Assembly (NCBI GenBank): GCA_030386875.1
Contig: JASJYW010000026.1
Coordinates: 17,662,193-17,726,192, forward strand
Length of the DNA stretch: 64,000 nucleotides
Direction: 5' to 3'
Origin: Morinoia aosen
Lineage: Eukaryota > Arthropoda > Malacostraca > Amphipoda > Talitridae
Under the pieces are notes generated by a model. It searched no databases and was not told the DNA's origin. It saw only the letters and a program-made list of their open reading frames with translations. Below, in pieces: positions 1 through 12,430 of this stretch. The position numbers were made by a program, and so were the translations under genes. Positions within the stretch are counted from its first letter, which is position 1. Each line of letters opens with the position of its first letter.

Positions 1-2259
1 TTTACCGGAGGAATCATAGTTGTAGTCTTTGTCTCCTATAGTAATTGTTTCGTTTTTAGTTTTTAAAACAGGGATGATTTGAAACTTGTCTGAATTTGTT
101 TTTATTCTCCATTTGTGCTCATAGTCGTTAATTTGTTTTATTTCTTGAGCTGTTTTCCTTGCAAGAAACTTCTCTGATCCATTTTGAGAGATTATCTGGG
201 TTATATCGTCTGCATATAGAATGTTGAAATTGAAATAGCTTATTGGTTGCGGAATATCGTGTGTATAAAAGATGAACAGTGAGGGGGACAAAGCTCCGCC
301 CTGCGGAACACCGCTATCGACTGGGAACACTGGACCGAGGTAATCGTTAATCCTAATTTGTGTTGTCCTTCCTGTTAAGTAGCTGTTAAGTGTTCTGGTT
401 AGGAAGTCTGGAAGCTGACAGCTGAGCAGTTTGTCGCGCAGTCCATCGTGCCAGACCCGATCAAATGCTCTGCTAATGTCCCTGAGTACTACGTTTGTTC
501 TGAAATTATTTGAGGCGTTGGCAGCAAGTATCTCACAGAAGAGTCCAAGTGCAGTGTTAGTTCCTCTGCCCTTCCTAAAACCAAACTGAAATGGATGGTG
601 TAGCTTATGTTGTGTAAGAAATTGTGTGAATCTAGTGTTGATTACCTTTTCAAAGAGCTTCCCTGGGACGCTTAAGAGTGAGATCGGTCGGTAATTAAGA
701 TGTGACATCGGGGATTTGTTCGGTTTTGGTATAAATATCATTATAGAATGTTTCCATTGGCACGGAAAGAACCCCAATGCAAGTGCTGAGTTCATTAAGG
801 TGGCAAGATTCTGTAGCATGTTGAATGGTAAGTTCTGGAGGTGGTATTTTGTTATTCCATCTAGCCCAGGAGATTTTTGCTTTGTTAACTTGATGTAGTG
901 TTGTAAAATGTTTGTGGTTACTAATGATGTCTGGCAGGTAAGTCGTTTCAGATCGCAGTGTTCGTAGTGAATCAGCTTCTTTTGGGTATCTTTGATGTGA
1001 CGGGAGACTTTTCGGAAATGGGCTTTATCAAATTCTTCATCCTCTTCGTGGTGTCTACTGAAGATTTGCTCCCAGTACCTTCTGAAAAGAGCTTCCTTTT
1101 CTCCATCGTCGTAGACTTCGTCGCCGCTTTCGTTCTTCAAATATCTCTGTTCTTTCTTCGACTGCACGCCCCTCAATCTCTTCACCGTGCTCCAAAAGTC
1201 GCCATCATTCCTTTCCGTGTCGAGCTTCTCAACCAGCGAGTTCCAGGCCTCAGTTCTCTGTGACATATATTCCTCGGAGATGAAAAATCTTAGTTGAGAG
1301 ATAGCGTGCATTCTGTCTGGCGTGGGACCGAAGCGAAGGATTTCTTTATAAATTTCGTCATGTATTATATTAGCCCTCTTTATGTTTTCTGTTGTTTTGC
1401 CTGTAATCAGTGTCCGGTGGCGCGTCGTTGGAACGTGGCGTGAGCTTGCTTCTTGAATTTGATTAGTCCAGTTAGTCAGTTTTTCTTCCAGTTGCTGCGT
1501 AGTGATATTTTCTGCGTTGACAAGAGGATGCTGTAGAAGATCTTCCTTGTATCCGCTCCAGTTTGCCTTGCGGTAGGTCAGACGAGGCTTAATTTGAATC
1601 TGAATTGGATGGGTAGTTATTGTAAATAAAATAGGGTAATGGTCACTAGGGGTGTTTGGGCCTACTTCTGCGTGTGTGTTATGGTAAGCGTAGCGGTTCG
1701 TGAAAATCATATCAGGTGAAGTTTTTGATCTGTGAGTGATGAAGGTTGGAAAATGTGGACCCTCCCATATGGCATGCTTTCTGTCTATCAACATGGTGAC
1801 TTGTTCTCCTGTTGTGTTGTTGTTGCCGGATCCAAATCTGACATGTCGAGCGTTGATGTCCCCAATGAAATAAACCGGAGTCTTCTTATTGAATAGTTTG
1901 AAATAGTCAGGATAATGCAAATAGCCGATTCTTGGTGGTATGTATGCCGTTGCTACCGTTACTTCTCCGAGCCTCGTTTGGACATGTATGCTGAGAAGGT
2001 CGCTGAGATAGTCTTCACATATTCTGTAGATTAGGTCCCGCTTTATAGCAATTGCTGCACCGGAATGGCCTTCGTTTGACTTATTAGTTTTGTAAACATT
2101 GTAGTTGTAGATCTTTATATCTTCTCCTGACTTCATTCCATGGCTGTTCAGCAATATTATGTCTGGATCTTCTTTGAGGTATATGTTCGTAAGTGACGTT
2201 TTGTTTGCTTTCCAGCTTCGGACGTTATGTTGAAGAATCTTGAGACTGTTATTGTTCAT
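1..2259 (-). CDS. LINE family A ORF2: endonuclease-reverse transcriptase, partial
   Basis: The frame is open from the ATG at 2257-2259 to the window edge, at least 753 codons. It encodes an APE-type endonuclease first (QHNVRSW near the start, GDINAR around 1842-1860, TPSDHYPI around 1630-1655) and then a reverse transcriptase (NYRPISLL, ISRAFDRVWHDG, GVPQGGALSP, and YADD at 205-216). These order and motifs are those of Jockey-type LINEs, which nick target DNA and reverse transcribe their RNA in place. The ATG overlaps the end of ORF1 by 11 bases in another frame, suggesting coupled translation. At the position of the usual catalytic Glu (QET) the protein reads NSH. The C-terminus is not visible. 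Confidence 0.9.
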   Translation of the reverse strand, partial: MNNNSLKILQHNVRSWKANKTSLTNIYLKEDPDIILLNSHGMKSGEDIKIYNYNVYKTNKSNEGHSGAAIAIKRDLIYRICEDYLSDLLSIHVQTRLGEVTVATAYIPPRIGYLHYPDYFKLFNKKTPVYFIGDINARHVRFGSGNNNTTGEQVTMLIDRKHAIWEGPHFPTFITHRSKTSPDMIFTNRYAYHNTHAEVGPNTPSDHYPILFTITTHPIQIQIKPRLTYRKANWSGYKEDLLQHPLVNAENITTQQLEEKLTNWTNQIQEASSRHVPTTRHRTLITGKTTENIKRANIIHDEIYKEILRFGPTPDRMHAISQLRFFISEEYMSQRTEAWNSLVEKLDTERNDGDFWSTVKRLRGVQSKKEQRYLKNESGDEVYDDGEKEALFRRYWEQIFSRHHEEDEEFDKAHFRKVSRHIKDTQKKLIHYEHCDLKRLTCQTSLVTTNILQHYIKLTKQKSPGLDGITKYHLQNLPFNMLQNLATLMNSALALGFFPCQWKHSIMIFIPKPNKSPMSHLNYRPISLLSVPGKLFEKVINTRFTQFLTQHKLHHPFQFGFRKGRGTNTALGLFCEILAANASNNFRTNVVLRDISRAFDRVWHDGLRDKLLSCQLPDFLTRTLNSYLTGRTTQIRINDYLGPVFPVDSGVPQGGALSPSLFIFYTHDIPQPISYFNFNILYADDITQIISQNGSEKFLARKTAQEIKQINDYEHKWRIKTNSDKFQIIPVLKTKNETITIGDKDYNYDSSGK

Positions 2260-3817
2260 TCTCCCTCTGTGCGAACTTTTTGGGGTCTACTCTTTCTGGC
2301 GTTTTCTGGTGCCCTGTTCGTATTTTCCGGAATTCTTGTTCCCCGACCCAAACAATCCTGGTTTTCTTTTCCATTAATTTGCAGTTGTCGATTAGCAGCT
2401 CGATAATTTCCAGAGGTTGAGTACATTCATCTTTAAGTTTGTATTTCAGTTTACCTTCGCCTACCAATTTCTTAAATTCTCCAGCTTCTACATCTCTTCG
2501 AATGCCATCAAGCATGAAGACATCAACACCGTACCGGGATGCTGGTCTAATTGGGACGTGATCCACTGAAGATCTTTGTGGCGCCGGTTCCGAGTACGAT
2601 CTTGCTGAGGCTTGTTGTTGTTGCAGTTGCTGTTGTTGCTTGGCAATTTGGGCATGTGGTTGTAACTGCTGAATCCGCTCAGTTGAAATTTTTGATACTG
2701 CTCCCTGTTTCTGTGGCTGTTCCGTTTCCATCTCTTCTCCCTCCTCCGCCTCCGCAGAACTGGCTTCCGAGTCCGATTGAGTCTGAAGTTTCTTCATAAC
2801 CTTCACCACTCTGGTCAGCAGGTCTCCTTCAAACAGCTGACTCGATTTAGGGTTATCGTCAAACTGAAGTGTTCTGAAGTTGTTCCTTTTGAGAGTCCGG
2901 TTCAGATGATCGTTGTAGGTTCCTGGAGTTATTATATTTGCCATATGGGCATCCAAAATCATCACCAGTGCAGTCATTCCGCTGTCCGCCATCAGTTCTG
3001 CTGTGAGCCTGGTCCTGTGTTCCTGTCTTTCCTCTTGTTGAATGGTTTTCTGAATTACTTTAGCATATGTTTCTTGCTGTTTTTCTTTTTCCTTCTCTTC
3101 GATTTGCTTCATTTTTTCGTTCATTGCACTTTTTCTAATAGGGCAACTCATTGCCATGGTCCTGTGAGATCCGCCGCAATTGAGACATTTTTTGTTTTCC
3201 GATGTGCACTCTCGGTAGTCATGGTCTCCCGAGCACTCCGAACACACCACGGTGTTTGGTGTGGGGCAATCTTTCGTCGCATGTTTTTCGATTTGATAGC
3301 ACTTGAAGCACATCAGTAGATCGATGAATTTTTCTTTTTGAATTTGAGATGATGATATTTTCACGTTGTAGCAGAGAAATCCGTTCTGGAGCGCGTGATT
3401 AGCCATGGTGATGGTGCTGAATTCAATTTTGAATACATGGGTTAGGTTCCGGAATTTTATGACTTCTTTCACTGTTAGTTGGGCATTCTTCCTGTTGATT
3501 TCCTCTTTGATTTCATCAGCCGTATGTCCACCGACCCAGTTATCTATTTGGCGACAAATGACAGAGCGTTGGGCTCTAATCTTCGGTGGAATCCTCGCTT
3601 CCAGTCCAATGTCCCTCAGGGTAGCGGTTGCTCGATCGTCCAGCAGCTTCTCCACATCTGCTTCGAATTCCGTGAAGGCATTGAATCCGTTGCCAACCTC
3701 CCTTAGGCCAGTCAGAGGAAGTTTCAGAGTCTTCTGAATAGTTTGGAAAACTTTGGCTTTGTCCGGAGGTTCCCTTGGGTTCAAGAAGCGGAGCATCAGT
3801 TTACCAAACTGAGGCAT
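2249..3817 (-). CDS. LINE family A ORF1: zinc-knuckle nucleic-acid-binding protein
   Basis: A 522-residue protein. Three zinc knuckles are visible at about residues 170-225: CFKCYQIEKHATKDC, CSECSGDHDYREC and CLNCGGSHRTMAMSC. A central domain before them is typical of Jockey-clade ORF1 proteins, which coat LINE RNA. After the knuckles come a Lys/Glu-rich, probably coiled-coil stretch (about 230-265) and a Gln-rich low-complexity stretch (about 385-415). The ATG at 3817 is the first reasonable one; the family-B proteins begin with a Pro/Gly/Arg-rich tail that is absent here, so the real start might be further upstream or the tail may have been lost. Confidence 0.85.
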   Translation of the reverse strand: MPQFGKLMLRFLNPREPPDKAKVFQTIQKTLKLPLTGLREVGNGFNAFTEFEADVEKLLDDRATATLRDIGLEARIPPKIRAQRSVICRQIDNWVGGHTADEIKEEINRKNAQLTVKEVIKFRNLTHVFKIEFSTITMANHALQNGFLCYNVKISSSQIQKEKFIDLLMCFKCYQIEKHATKDCPTPNTVVCSECSGDHDYRECTSENKKCLNCGGSHRTMAMSCPIRKSAMNEKMKQIEEKEKEKQQETYAKVIQKTIQQEERQEHRTRLTAELMADSGMTALVMILDAHMANIITPGTYNDHLNRTLKRNNFRTLQFDDNPKSSQLFEGDLLTRVVKVMKKLQTQSDSEASSAEAEEGEEMETEQPQKQGAVSKISTERIQQLQPHAQIAKQQQQLQQQQASARSYSEPAPQRSSVDHVPIRPASRYGVDVFMLDGIRRDVEAGEFKKLVGEGKLKYKLKDECTQPLEIIELLIDNCKLMEKKTRIVWVGEQEFRKIRTGHQKTPERVDPKKFAQRENEQ

Positions 3818-4195
3818 CCTGCTAACAAAATGGTCTGTATATGTCTACAGAAGTCGTGGTTTAGTCTGTATATGAAATCTGATGCGCCTATCTGGTGGTG
3901 GATTGCTTTTGGAAGGGTGATTGGTTGAAAAACTGGAACAGAAGTGAACCTATCTGTGAGTGGTGTGTGGTCGGAAACAGAGAAAGTGTAAAAAATATTT
4001 TACGAGGACCCGTGCCCCCACTCTCCCCCCCACCGGACTCGGTTACCCTAGTCGGCTAGAGGGATCGTCGGATCACAGGATTCCCACTCACTCAGAAAAA
4101 ACACCCAATCCTGCAAGAAAACCGATTAGTAAAGAAAATCAAAGAAACAGGAGAAAAATAATCGCGCTCGCAAGTTAAAGAGCTCGCCAAGATGA

Positions 4196-4879
<684 letters not shown>

Positions 4880-4940
4880 TTCAATAGCACGTTATTCCGC
4901 GCATCGAGAGCCACAACCTCCTCTCGGCTAGTCTCTAACC

Positions 4941-4956
4941 GGCCCTTTACAGGGCC
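4941..4956 (+). terminator. Histone H3 3' stem-loop
   Basis: GGCCCTTTACAGGGCC is a perfect 6-bp stem with a 4-base loop, followed by ACTCC and a purine-rich AAAAAAGACG about 15 bases later that could be the U7-binding downstream element. It is bound by SLBP and directs cleavage without polyadenylation. Confidence 0.93.
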
Positions 4957-5035
4957 ACTCCACCCCTCCCAAAAAAGACGTTCACTGGTCAATGAGATAA
5001 ATGCGTTCGTTGAAAAACGAGTTACCTGTTATTCA

Positions 5036-7225
5036 AGACTATGTAGTGTAGACAAAAAAAATAGAGAGGATTCGATAGTTCCCTTAAAATGAGGAGCACG
5101 ACAGAGAAAAGTACATGCATCCTAATAGTAGCACCCGCGATTAAAAATATTCATGTACTTGTGAGCACTGGTCAGACTCGTATCACAGATACGGACGGAC
5201 GGGCATCCTCTTAAGAGAGAGACGGAGCAACCAATTTGATGCGTTCATTCAACGTGATCCCCACTGCAATTACGTCCGAGAAATTACGCTCAAAAAATGA
5301 ACTCATTCATAAATTAAACGAAACGACACCTGGCGTTTTATTTTACGAAATGGTATTCATTGATTGATTATTTCGTGCGTTCAATCAACCCTAGTTGAAC
5401 TAGGGTCAACCTTGAAACTTCATGGGCACATTCCAAGGGGCACAAAATCGAGAACGGCCTCAGGAGGGAAAATCTAGAAAGTCGGAGAGTGAGTGATAGC
5501 GATAGAACGCCTAGTACATACTTTAAAAATTATTGGGTTCAACACTCTGACTATTTATTACCCATTGGTGCGGATGAGTACCTACCACTAAGTAAATAGC
5601 CCATTCACCTACAGCTGTGAACCAAATGCATCCCAATTGTTTTTCTGCCTACTCGTCAGGGTAGACAATGGCGTACGAGATAACATCATATAATAATAAT
5701 ACGAATAACCGCTGCTGCTCCCGTCATCACGACTTCACCGAAAGAGTTTTGAGTCAACAGGGTTACCAGCTACCCTTTCTCAATTCGAACGTGACACTTC
5801 AACGTTTTCGTAATTTTGACCGCCTATGATTTTGTTCATTTACTAAATATTATGCACAGAATTCAGTTTCTTAATTTTCACCCAGATTGGGGTCTTGACA
5901 CCGATTGACTGCCAAGCATTGACGATAGTACGTGAAAGCATTCAGGCTTTAGATTCAAGGAAGGAGAGGGTTACCAGCGCCTCTTTTTCTACGGTTTAAT
6001 AACATCAACCTCCCAAGTGTATACATACATACAGACATGTATATATGTATATATATATATATATATACACATTTACATAGTTTTATATATATATATGAAA
6101 ATCGATATATACACATATATATATATATATATAATTGTATATATAAGAGAAAATTTTTGTGTGCGTCTGAGAGTCGTGCATCGGCGCGTATAAACGAAAT
6201 CCATTTCGATACTGATTTCCCGAATGGAGTATAGCTTACATGTGTAAAAACATTAATAATTATGGTAATGATCATAACAAGCGTCGCAGTTCCCGCCATT
6301 CGATTGCTGGCCGAATGAAGCGGTAAGTTTGGAATCAGAAGGGTTACCAGCTACCCTTTTTCTGCGTTATGTTGGTTTCACCGTCATTGGATGTCGTCCT
6401 TTCGATAAATCGTATGCACAGAACTCAGTTTCTTAATTATTGATCCAGATTGGGGCCTTTACGCGAATTAGCTGCCGAACAGTGACGATACCACTTGACA
6501 GCATTCAGTTTTTAGATTCAAGTAAGGAGAGCGCTTCCAGCTTCCCGTTTTCTATGTTCTACGGAATGTTTACATTGAGTAAAGTCATGAGAGTCATTTC
6601 AAGATGAATTAACACGAATCATTATGTGTTTCTGTATAGAATATGTTCTTCTTTCATGACGATTTCGTTGTGTGTGTAGACCTGAATAGTTTTTCCATCA
6701 GAAATTCCGTAAGAATTAAGTGAATGAGTGCTGCTCCCACGGCTTGAGCAAAAATTAAACCGAAATAATATGGCGTCATGCATCAGCTGTTTTCAGTGAT
6801 GCCTGTTTGACATCAATAATAGCTTCAACGCATGGTTTATATTGAATAATTTGTGATAAAATCGGTGGTTGAAAACGACAGAGAAGCTCAGCAAAGAGGA
6901 ATGCATAAATTTACTCGTAACTACGTTAATCGAACTTGAATCTGTTCAAAATTTTGGTGTCTTCAAACCCGTGTTATGCTACATTCCATGTCGAAATGAC
7001 CCTTTCACGCAGTAACGTACAATTCAAATTCTAGTGACAAATTTAAATATCTAAGAAACGCGAAAATGTGAATTGAATTTTTACACATTTCAGAAGTTCA
7101 CTTCTTGCATTTTTAATTTGCGCAGCTATTTCCGCAAATTCTATCAAAGTTTTTTATGTGTCTGGAGAAACGTCATTTAGCATACAATTCAGTGTTTTTT
7201 CAACCTATCCTATCAAAATATTCCA
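5036..7225. repeat. Spacer higher-order repeat, block 1
   Basis: The most diverged of three blocks. It shares with blocks 2 and 3 a 450-base head (TACATGCATCC, GCACCCGCGATT, CATGTACTTGTG) and the TTACCAGC modules, and it carries the TA microsatellite at 6038-6147. Confidence 0.75.
6038..6147. repeat. TA/TATG microsatellite
   Basis: Dinucleotide TA runs broken by short TATG and ACAC stretches. The same tract at 22527-22645 and 39215-39320 differs in length. In the fourth repeat it is the target of the 264-bp array. Confidence 0.85.
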
Positions 7226-10025
7226 GACTATGTGGTGTACGTGAGCCGCTATAAGTGACGGGATTCGACAGTTTATTTGAATAAGTCTCAATACGTGGAT
7301 GGCAGACAAATACATGCATCCCAATAGTAGCACCCGCGATTGAAAGGTTCATGTACTTGTGCACTGGTCAAGCTCGTATCAGAGATACGGACGGGCATTA
7401 AGCATCCTTTTAGGGGTGGGAAAGAGAGACCATTGCAGCAACGTAGGAAAAATTACCCTCAAAAGAGGAATTTATTGATGAATTTAAGGAGACACACCTG
7501 GCGTTTCATTACACAAAATAGCATTGCTTGATTACTGCGCGAGTTCGTCGCGTTCAATCAACGATATATGTATGGTTTTCATCACGTTGCAACCTTGAGA
7601 CTCCGTGGGCTCGTTCCAAGGTGAGTCGAGAGCGGCCTCAAGGGGGAATATTTAGACACCCGGAGAGTGAGAGAGAAGGCCTAGTACATGCTACATTAGG
7701 AATTCAAAAACGGAGAAAGCACCACATATTGAAATCACATTTAACAAAGATTTCACGTACTATGATTTGAAAACAAGTCAGTTCAATGGAACGTTTCAGT
7801 ACGTGGTGCTTTGTTCTTTTTCGAATCCCTAATGATCATTCGCCCTACGAAGGGTAACTTGCCTGACCTTTTTATAAATAAAAAAACATACTTTACTAGG
7901 TTCGACATGCTGTAAACTGTCCATTCAGCTGCCGGTACCAACGAAATGCATTGAAATTATTTCCCTTATTCCTTATTCAAATTATTTCACGGCCAGCGAG
8001 TTAAGTAATCAAAATGATATATAATTTTACGATGAACCGTAGCAGCAGCTTCTGCCATCGCGAGTTCACAGAAAGAGTGAGTTTTTAGTAAACAGTTTGC
8101 GTGTGAGAGTGGTGCATCTGAGTTGAAACGAAGTTGAATTTCGATCAACACCAATTTCAAGAATGGAGCATAGCATACGTGTGTAATAATATTTCTGGTC
8201 GCAGTAACAATTTTTGTAACGATAGGAATACTCCTCGCAGCCCCACGCCATATGAATGCCTGCCGAAACAGTAAGTTTTAATTCAAGAGAATTACCAGCT
8301 ACCCTTGTTCTACGTGTTTGTTATTTTACTGTCATAGGATGTCGTCCGTCTTATAAATGATATGCCTGGAATTCAGTTGCTTATCAATTCGCCCAGATTG
8401 GGGCCTTTACACCAATTAACTGCCGAACACTGACGATTGCACGTGATGGCATGAAAAGTTCAGTTGAGGCAGAGAAAAGAGAATTACCAGCCACCTTTTA
8501 TCAATTCTTAGAAGACATTTCTTTGCTTCTGTATAGTTTTAACCTCTTATGATGATGTTCATTCGATAAATATTATGCATAGAACTCAGTTTCTATAATT
8601 ATCGAAACAGATTGGGGCCTTAACGCGAATTAACTGCTAAACATTGGCAATAGCACGCTCGTTCGTTCATTCATGAGCTTATGCACGGCCCATATCGTCT
8701 TGAATTGTTTCAGAGAAGCGCAGGCTTGCAATAGTTAAGAAGACTAATCTAGAAGAAATGTTGGGGTGTAATCACTCAAGTAAGGACACCTCGTTATTCC
8801 TGAAAAACCGTCGAATCCTGAACGACCAACGAGCACCTGAAATCTTTCGTTACTTCGAGACGTTTTCTTATATACATATTTATATATATAAATAAGTGAT
8901 ATCTCCATGTATACATATATATATATATATGTATGTATGTATGTATGTGAGCAAATTTTTGTGTTCGTCTGAGAGTGGTGCGTCAGCGCGTATGAAAGAA
9001 ATCCATTTCGATACTGATTTCCCGAATGGAGTATAGCTCACATGTTTAATAACATTAATAATTATTGTAATGATCAAAACAAGCGTCGCAGTTCCCGCCA
9101 TTCGATTGCTAGCCGAAAGAAGAGGTAAGTTTTGAATCAGAAGGGTTACCAGCTACCCTTTTTTTGCGTTATGTTGATTTCACCGTCATGGGATGTCGTC
9201 CTTTCGATAAATCTTATGCACAGAACTCAGTTTCTTAATTATTGATCCAGATTGGGGCCTTTACGCGAATTAGCTGCCGAACATTGACGATACCACTTGA
9301 AAGCATTCAGTTTTTAGATTCAAGTAAGGAGAGCGCTACCAGCTACCCGTTTTCTATGTTCTACGGAATGTTTACATTTAGTAAAGTCATGAGAGTCATG
9401 TCAAGATGAATTAACACGAATCATTATGTGTTTGTGTATAGAATATATTCTTCTTTCATGACGATTTCGTTGTGTGTGTAGACCTGCATAGTTTTGCATC
9501 AGAAATTCCGTAAGAATTAAGTGAATGAGTGCTGCTCCCACGGCTTGAGCAAAAATTAAACCGAAATAATATGGCGTCATGCATCAGCTGTTTTCAGTGA
9601 TGCCTGTTTGACATCAATAATAGCTTCAATGCATGGGTAATATTGAAAAATTTGTGATAAAATCGGTGGTTGAAAACGACAGAGAAGCTCAGCAAAGAGG
9701 AATGCATAAAATTACTCGTAACTACGTTAATCGAACTTGAATCTGTTCAAAATTTTGGTGTCTTCAAACCCGTGTTACGCTACATTCCATGCCGAAATGA
9801 CCCTTTCACGCAGTAACGTACAATTCAAATTCTAGTGAAAAGTTTAAAAATCTAAGAAACGCGAAAATGTGAATTGAATTTTTACGCATTTCAGAAGTTC
9901 ACTTCTTGCATTTTTAATTTGCGCAGCTATTTCCGCAAATTCTATCAAAGTTTTTTATGTGTCTGGAGAAACGTCATTTAGCATACAATTCAGTGGTTTT
10001 TCAACCTATCCTATCAAAATATTCC
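7226..10025. repeat. Spacer higher-order repeat, block 2
   Basis: About 2.80 kb. Its first part is closely matched by block 3 at an offset of 2801 bases (for example GCACCCGCGATTGAAAGG at both), and its end (about 8960-10025) repeats the end of block 1 at an offset of 2802. This indicates a tandem duplication older than the amplification of the whole 10.65-kb unit, since all four spacers share it. Confidence 0.78.
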
Positions 10026-11330
10026 AGACTATGTGGTGTACGTGAGCCGCTATGAGTGACGGGATTCGACAGTTTATTTGAATAAGTCTCAATACGTGGA
10101 TGGCAGACAAATACATGCATCCCAATAGTAGCACCCGCGATTGAAAGGTTCATGTACTTGTGCCCTGGTCAAGCTCGTATCAGAGATACGGACGGGCATT
10201 AAGCATCCTTTTAGGGGCGGGAAAGAGAGACCATTGCAGCAACGTAGGAAAAATTACCCTCAAAAGAGGAATTTATTGATGAATTTAAGGAGACACACCT
10301 GGCGTTTCATTACACAAAAAAGCATTGCTTGATTACTGCGCGAGTTCGTCGCGTTCAATCAACGATATATGAATGGTTTTCATCACGTTGCAACCTTGAG
10401 ACTCCGTGGGCTCGTTCCAAGGTGAGTCGAGAGCGGCCTCAAGGGGGAACATTTAGACACCCGGAGAGTGAGAGAGAAGGCCTAGTACATGCTACATTAG
10501 GAATTCAAAAACGAAGAAAGCACCGCATATTGAAATCACATTTAATAGAGATTTCACGAACTATGATTTGAAAACAAGTCAGTTCTATGAAACGTTTCAG
10601 TACGTGGTGCTTTGTTCGTTTTCGAATCCCTAATTTTCATTCGCCCTACGAAGGGTAACTTGCCTGACCTTTTTTATAAATAAAAAAAACATACTATATT
10701 AGGTTCGACACGCTGTAAACTGTCCATTCTGCTGCCGGTATTAACGAAATGCATTGAAATTATTTACCTTACTCCTTATACAAATTATTTCACGGCTAAC
10801 GAGGTAAGTAACCAAAATGATAAATAATTTTACGAAGAACCGTAGCAGCAGCTTCTGCCATCGCGACTTCACAGAAAGAGTTAGTTTTGAGTAAACTGAG
10901 TTACCAGCTACCCTTTTTCAATTCGAAGAAGACATTCCAGCGTTTTTCTAGTTTTGACCTCTCATGGTTTGGTTCATTTGATAAATACGACGCTCAGAAT
11001 TCAGTTTCTCATTTCTTGACCCAGACTTTGGGGACTTTTACACCAATTACCTGACAAACATTGACGACAGCGAGCGCTAGCGCGTGTTAGCATGGAGGGG
11101 TTATTTTGTTTTGATTGAGGAGGAGAGGGTTACCAGCTACCGCTTTTCACTTCTATGAAGACATTTCTTTGTTTCTGCATAGTTTTTGCCTCTCATGATG
11201 CTGTTCATTCAATGAGTATTGTGCTTAGAATTCAGTTTTTTAAATATTGATCCAGATTAGAGCACATACACGAATTAACTGCAAAACATTGACGACAACG
11301 AGCGCGTGTGCGTTCGTTCGTCGACGCACG
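10026..11330. repeat. Spacer higher-order repeat, block 3 (shorter)
   Basis: Matches the first part of block 2, with two further TTACCAGC modules (10901, 11130), and then fades into unique sequence. There are no genes. Confidence 0.72.
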
Positions 11331-12003
11331 GCCCATCGTCTTGAATTGTTTCACAGGAGCGCAGGCTTGGAATAGTTGTGAAGACTAATCTGAATGAAAA
11401 GCTGAAGTGTTATCACTCGAATAAATGATGGGCCATTAGAATATTCGGCCGCAACAACTTGTTCCGTCCGTCGAGAAAAGCGATCGAATCCTGTACGAGC
11501 GAGGAGCAGTTTAACTCCTCGACGAACTTCGAGGGGTAATTTTTGACGGATAATTTAGGAAAAAACCCTCCAGTTCATTTCTCGTAGGTTTCGTGCCAAG
11601 GTTCTTCTCCCACGAAAGGGACTGTGCGCATCGGAGACGAGGCTCTCACATGAAACCGTCGTGGAAGCGAGGGTTACCGGGCGGTCGGGCAGACTAGGGC
11701 TCAGAGCGGCATTCGTGGACATGGTGGTCAGCAGCGCCTGTCGCGACGACCGACCGGGAACCGAGCGAGCGCGACCAGTGCTCTCTGGCCGCAGGCCTTG
11801 TGGCACACCAGGAATTGTGCGAGGTGCTTATGCGAAACGCGGGCAATTGCCTGCCTCGGCCGTTTTGACTCGCGTGCTAACGATTCGAGCGAATAACGAT
11901 CACATGATCAGAGAGACCATTATTTCGGACGGAAAGATAGCGAGCTCTTAATTTTGTCTACTGCATATTGACTTTGAACATCTTCAATTTAAGGATGATT
12001 TGT

Positions 12004-12019
12004 GGCTCCTTGAGGAGCC
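12004..12019 (-). terminator. Histone H2B 3' stem-loop
   Basis: On the minus strand GGCTCCTCAAGGAGCC, a perfect 6-bp stem, lies 40 bases beyond the H2B stop and is followed by ACAAATC. It is the 3'-processing signal of H2B. Confidence 0.92.
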
Positions 12020-12058
12020 GGATGGTGTGCAGCAAGTGCGACTGCCGCCGTGAACACT

Positions 12059-12430
12059 CTACTTGGAAGAAGTGTACTTGGTCACAGCCTTGGTGCCTTC
12101 AGAGACAGCGTGCTTGGCAAGCTCGCCGGGAAGCAGAAGCCTGACGGCAGTCTGAATTTCCCGAGAGGTGATGGTGGTCCTCTTGTTGTACTGTGCCAGA
12201 CGCGACGCTTCAGTAGCAATGCGCTCAAAGATGTCATTCACGAACGAGTTCATGATTGACATGGCCTTGCTCGATACGCCGGTGTCGGGATGGACCTGCT
12301 TGAGCACCTTGTAAATGTAGATGGCGTAGCTCTCACGCCTCTTCTTTTTCTTCTTCTTGTCACCTTTGGTGATGGATTTCTGGGCCTTACCGGCCTTCTT
12401 AGCAGCCTTTCCAGAAGTCTTGGGAGCCAT
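12059..12430 (-). CDS. H2B: Histone H2B
   Basis: A complete 123-residue H2B, partner of H2A in the dimers flanking the nucleosome core tetramer. It has a Lys-rich N-tail ([18 protein letters not shown]), the histone fold from about residue 35 ([19 protein letters not shown]), and the C-terminal [13 protein letters not shown] with the Lys normally ubiquitinated. The ATG giving MAPKTS is chosen by family consensus; the few upstream codons in frame lack an ATG. It differs from the two other H2B copies only by silent changes, such as GTA for GTT in the VSSK codon block. It keeps its full upstream region, unlike the H2B at 28560. Confidence 0.97.
   Translation of the reverse strand: MAPKTSGKAAKKAGKAQKSITKGDKKKKKKRRESYAIYIYKVLKQVHPDTGVSSKAMSIMNSFVNDIFERIATEASRLAQYNKRTTITSREIQTAVRLLLPGELAKHAVSEGTKAVTKYTSSK

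Larger units (their letters stand above)
4957..12003. repeat. 7.05-kb H3-H2B spacer built of three higher-order repeats
   Basis: No gene is recognisable. The spacer is made of three related blocks starting at the landmark AGACTATGTRGTGTA near 5036, 7226 and 10026 (spacings about 2.19 and 2.80 kb). Inside them a degenerate module of 190-370 bases recurs, marked by TTACCAGCTACCC (near 5763, 5971, 6344, 6535, 8292, 8484, 9146, 9336, 10901 and 11130), then CAGAATTCAGTTTCTTA and CCAGATTGGGGCC. From about 11330 to 12003 the sequence is unrelated to the modules and more GC-rich, with no convincing gene. No H1, 5S or snRNA gene was seen. Confidence 0.8.

Noticed and set aside
2551-3737. Plus-strand frames opposite LINE ORF1
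   Set aside because: They are antisense shadows of the zinc-knuckle ORF with no family features.
5955-6299. Minus-strand frame starting MAGTATLV with a hydrophobic start, repeated at 8880-9101 and in other spacers
   Set aside because: Runs into the TA microsatellite and its third relative (8066-8251) reads in a different frame with unrelated peptide, so the protein is not conserved.
7340-7770. Two adjacent small frames repeated in each spacer block (also at 10141-10571, 23837-24267, 26649-27070, 40514-40944, 43324-43745)
   Set aside because: Basic, low-information peptides with no family resemblance. Repetition is explained by the spacer's block structure. Stop-free length is modest.
11661-11951. 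Arg/Ala-rich 96-codon frame considered as H1
   Set aside because: No Lys/Ala/Pro-rich tail or winged-helix globular domain; composition merely reflects GC-rich DNA.
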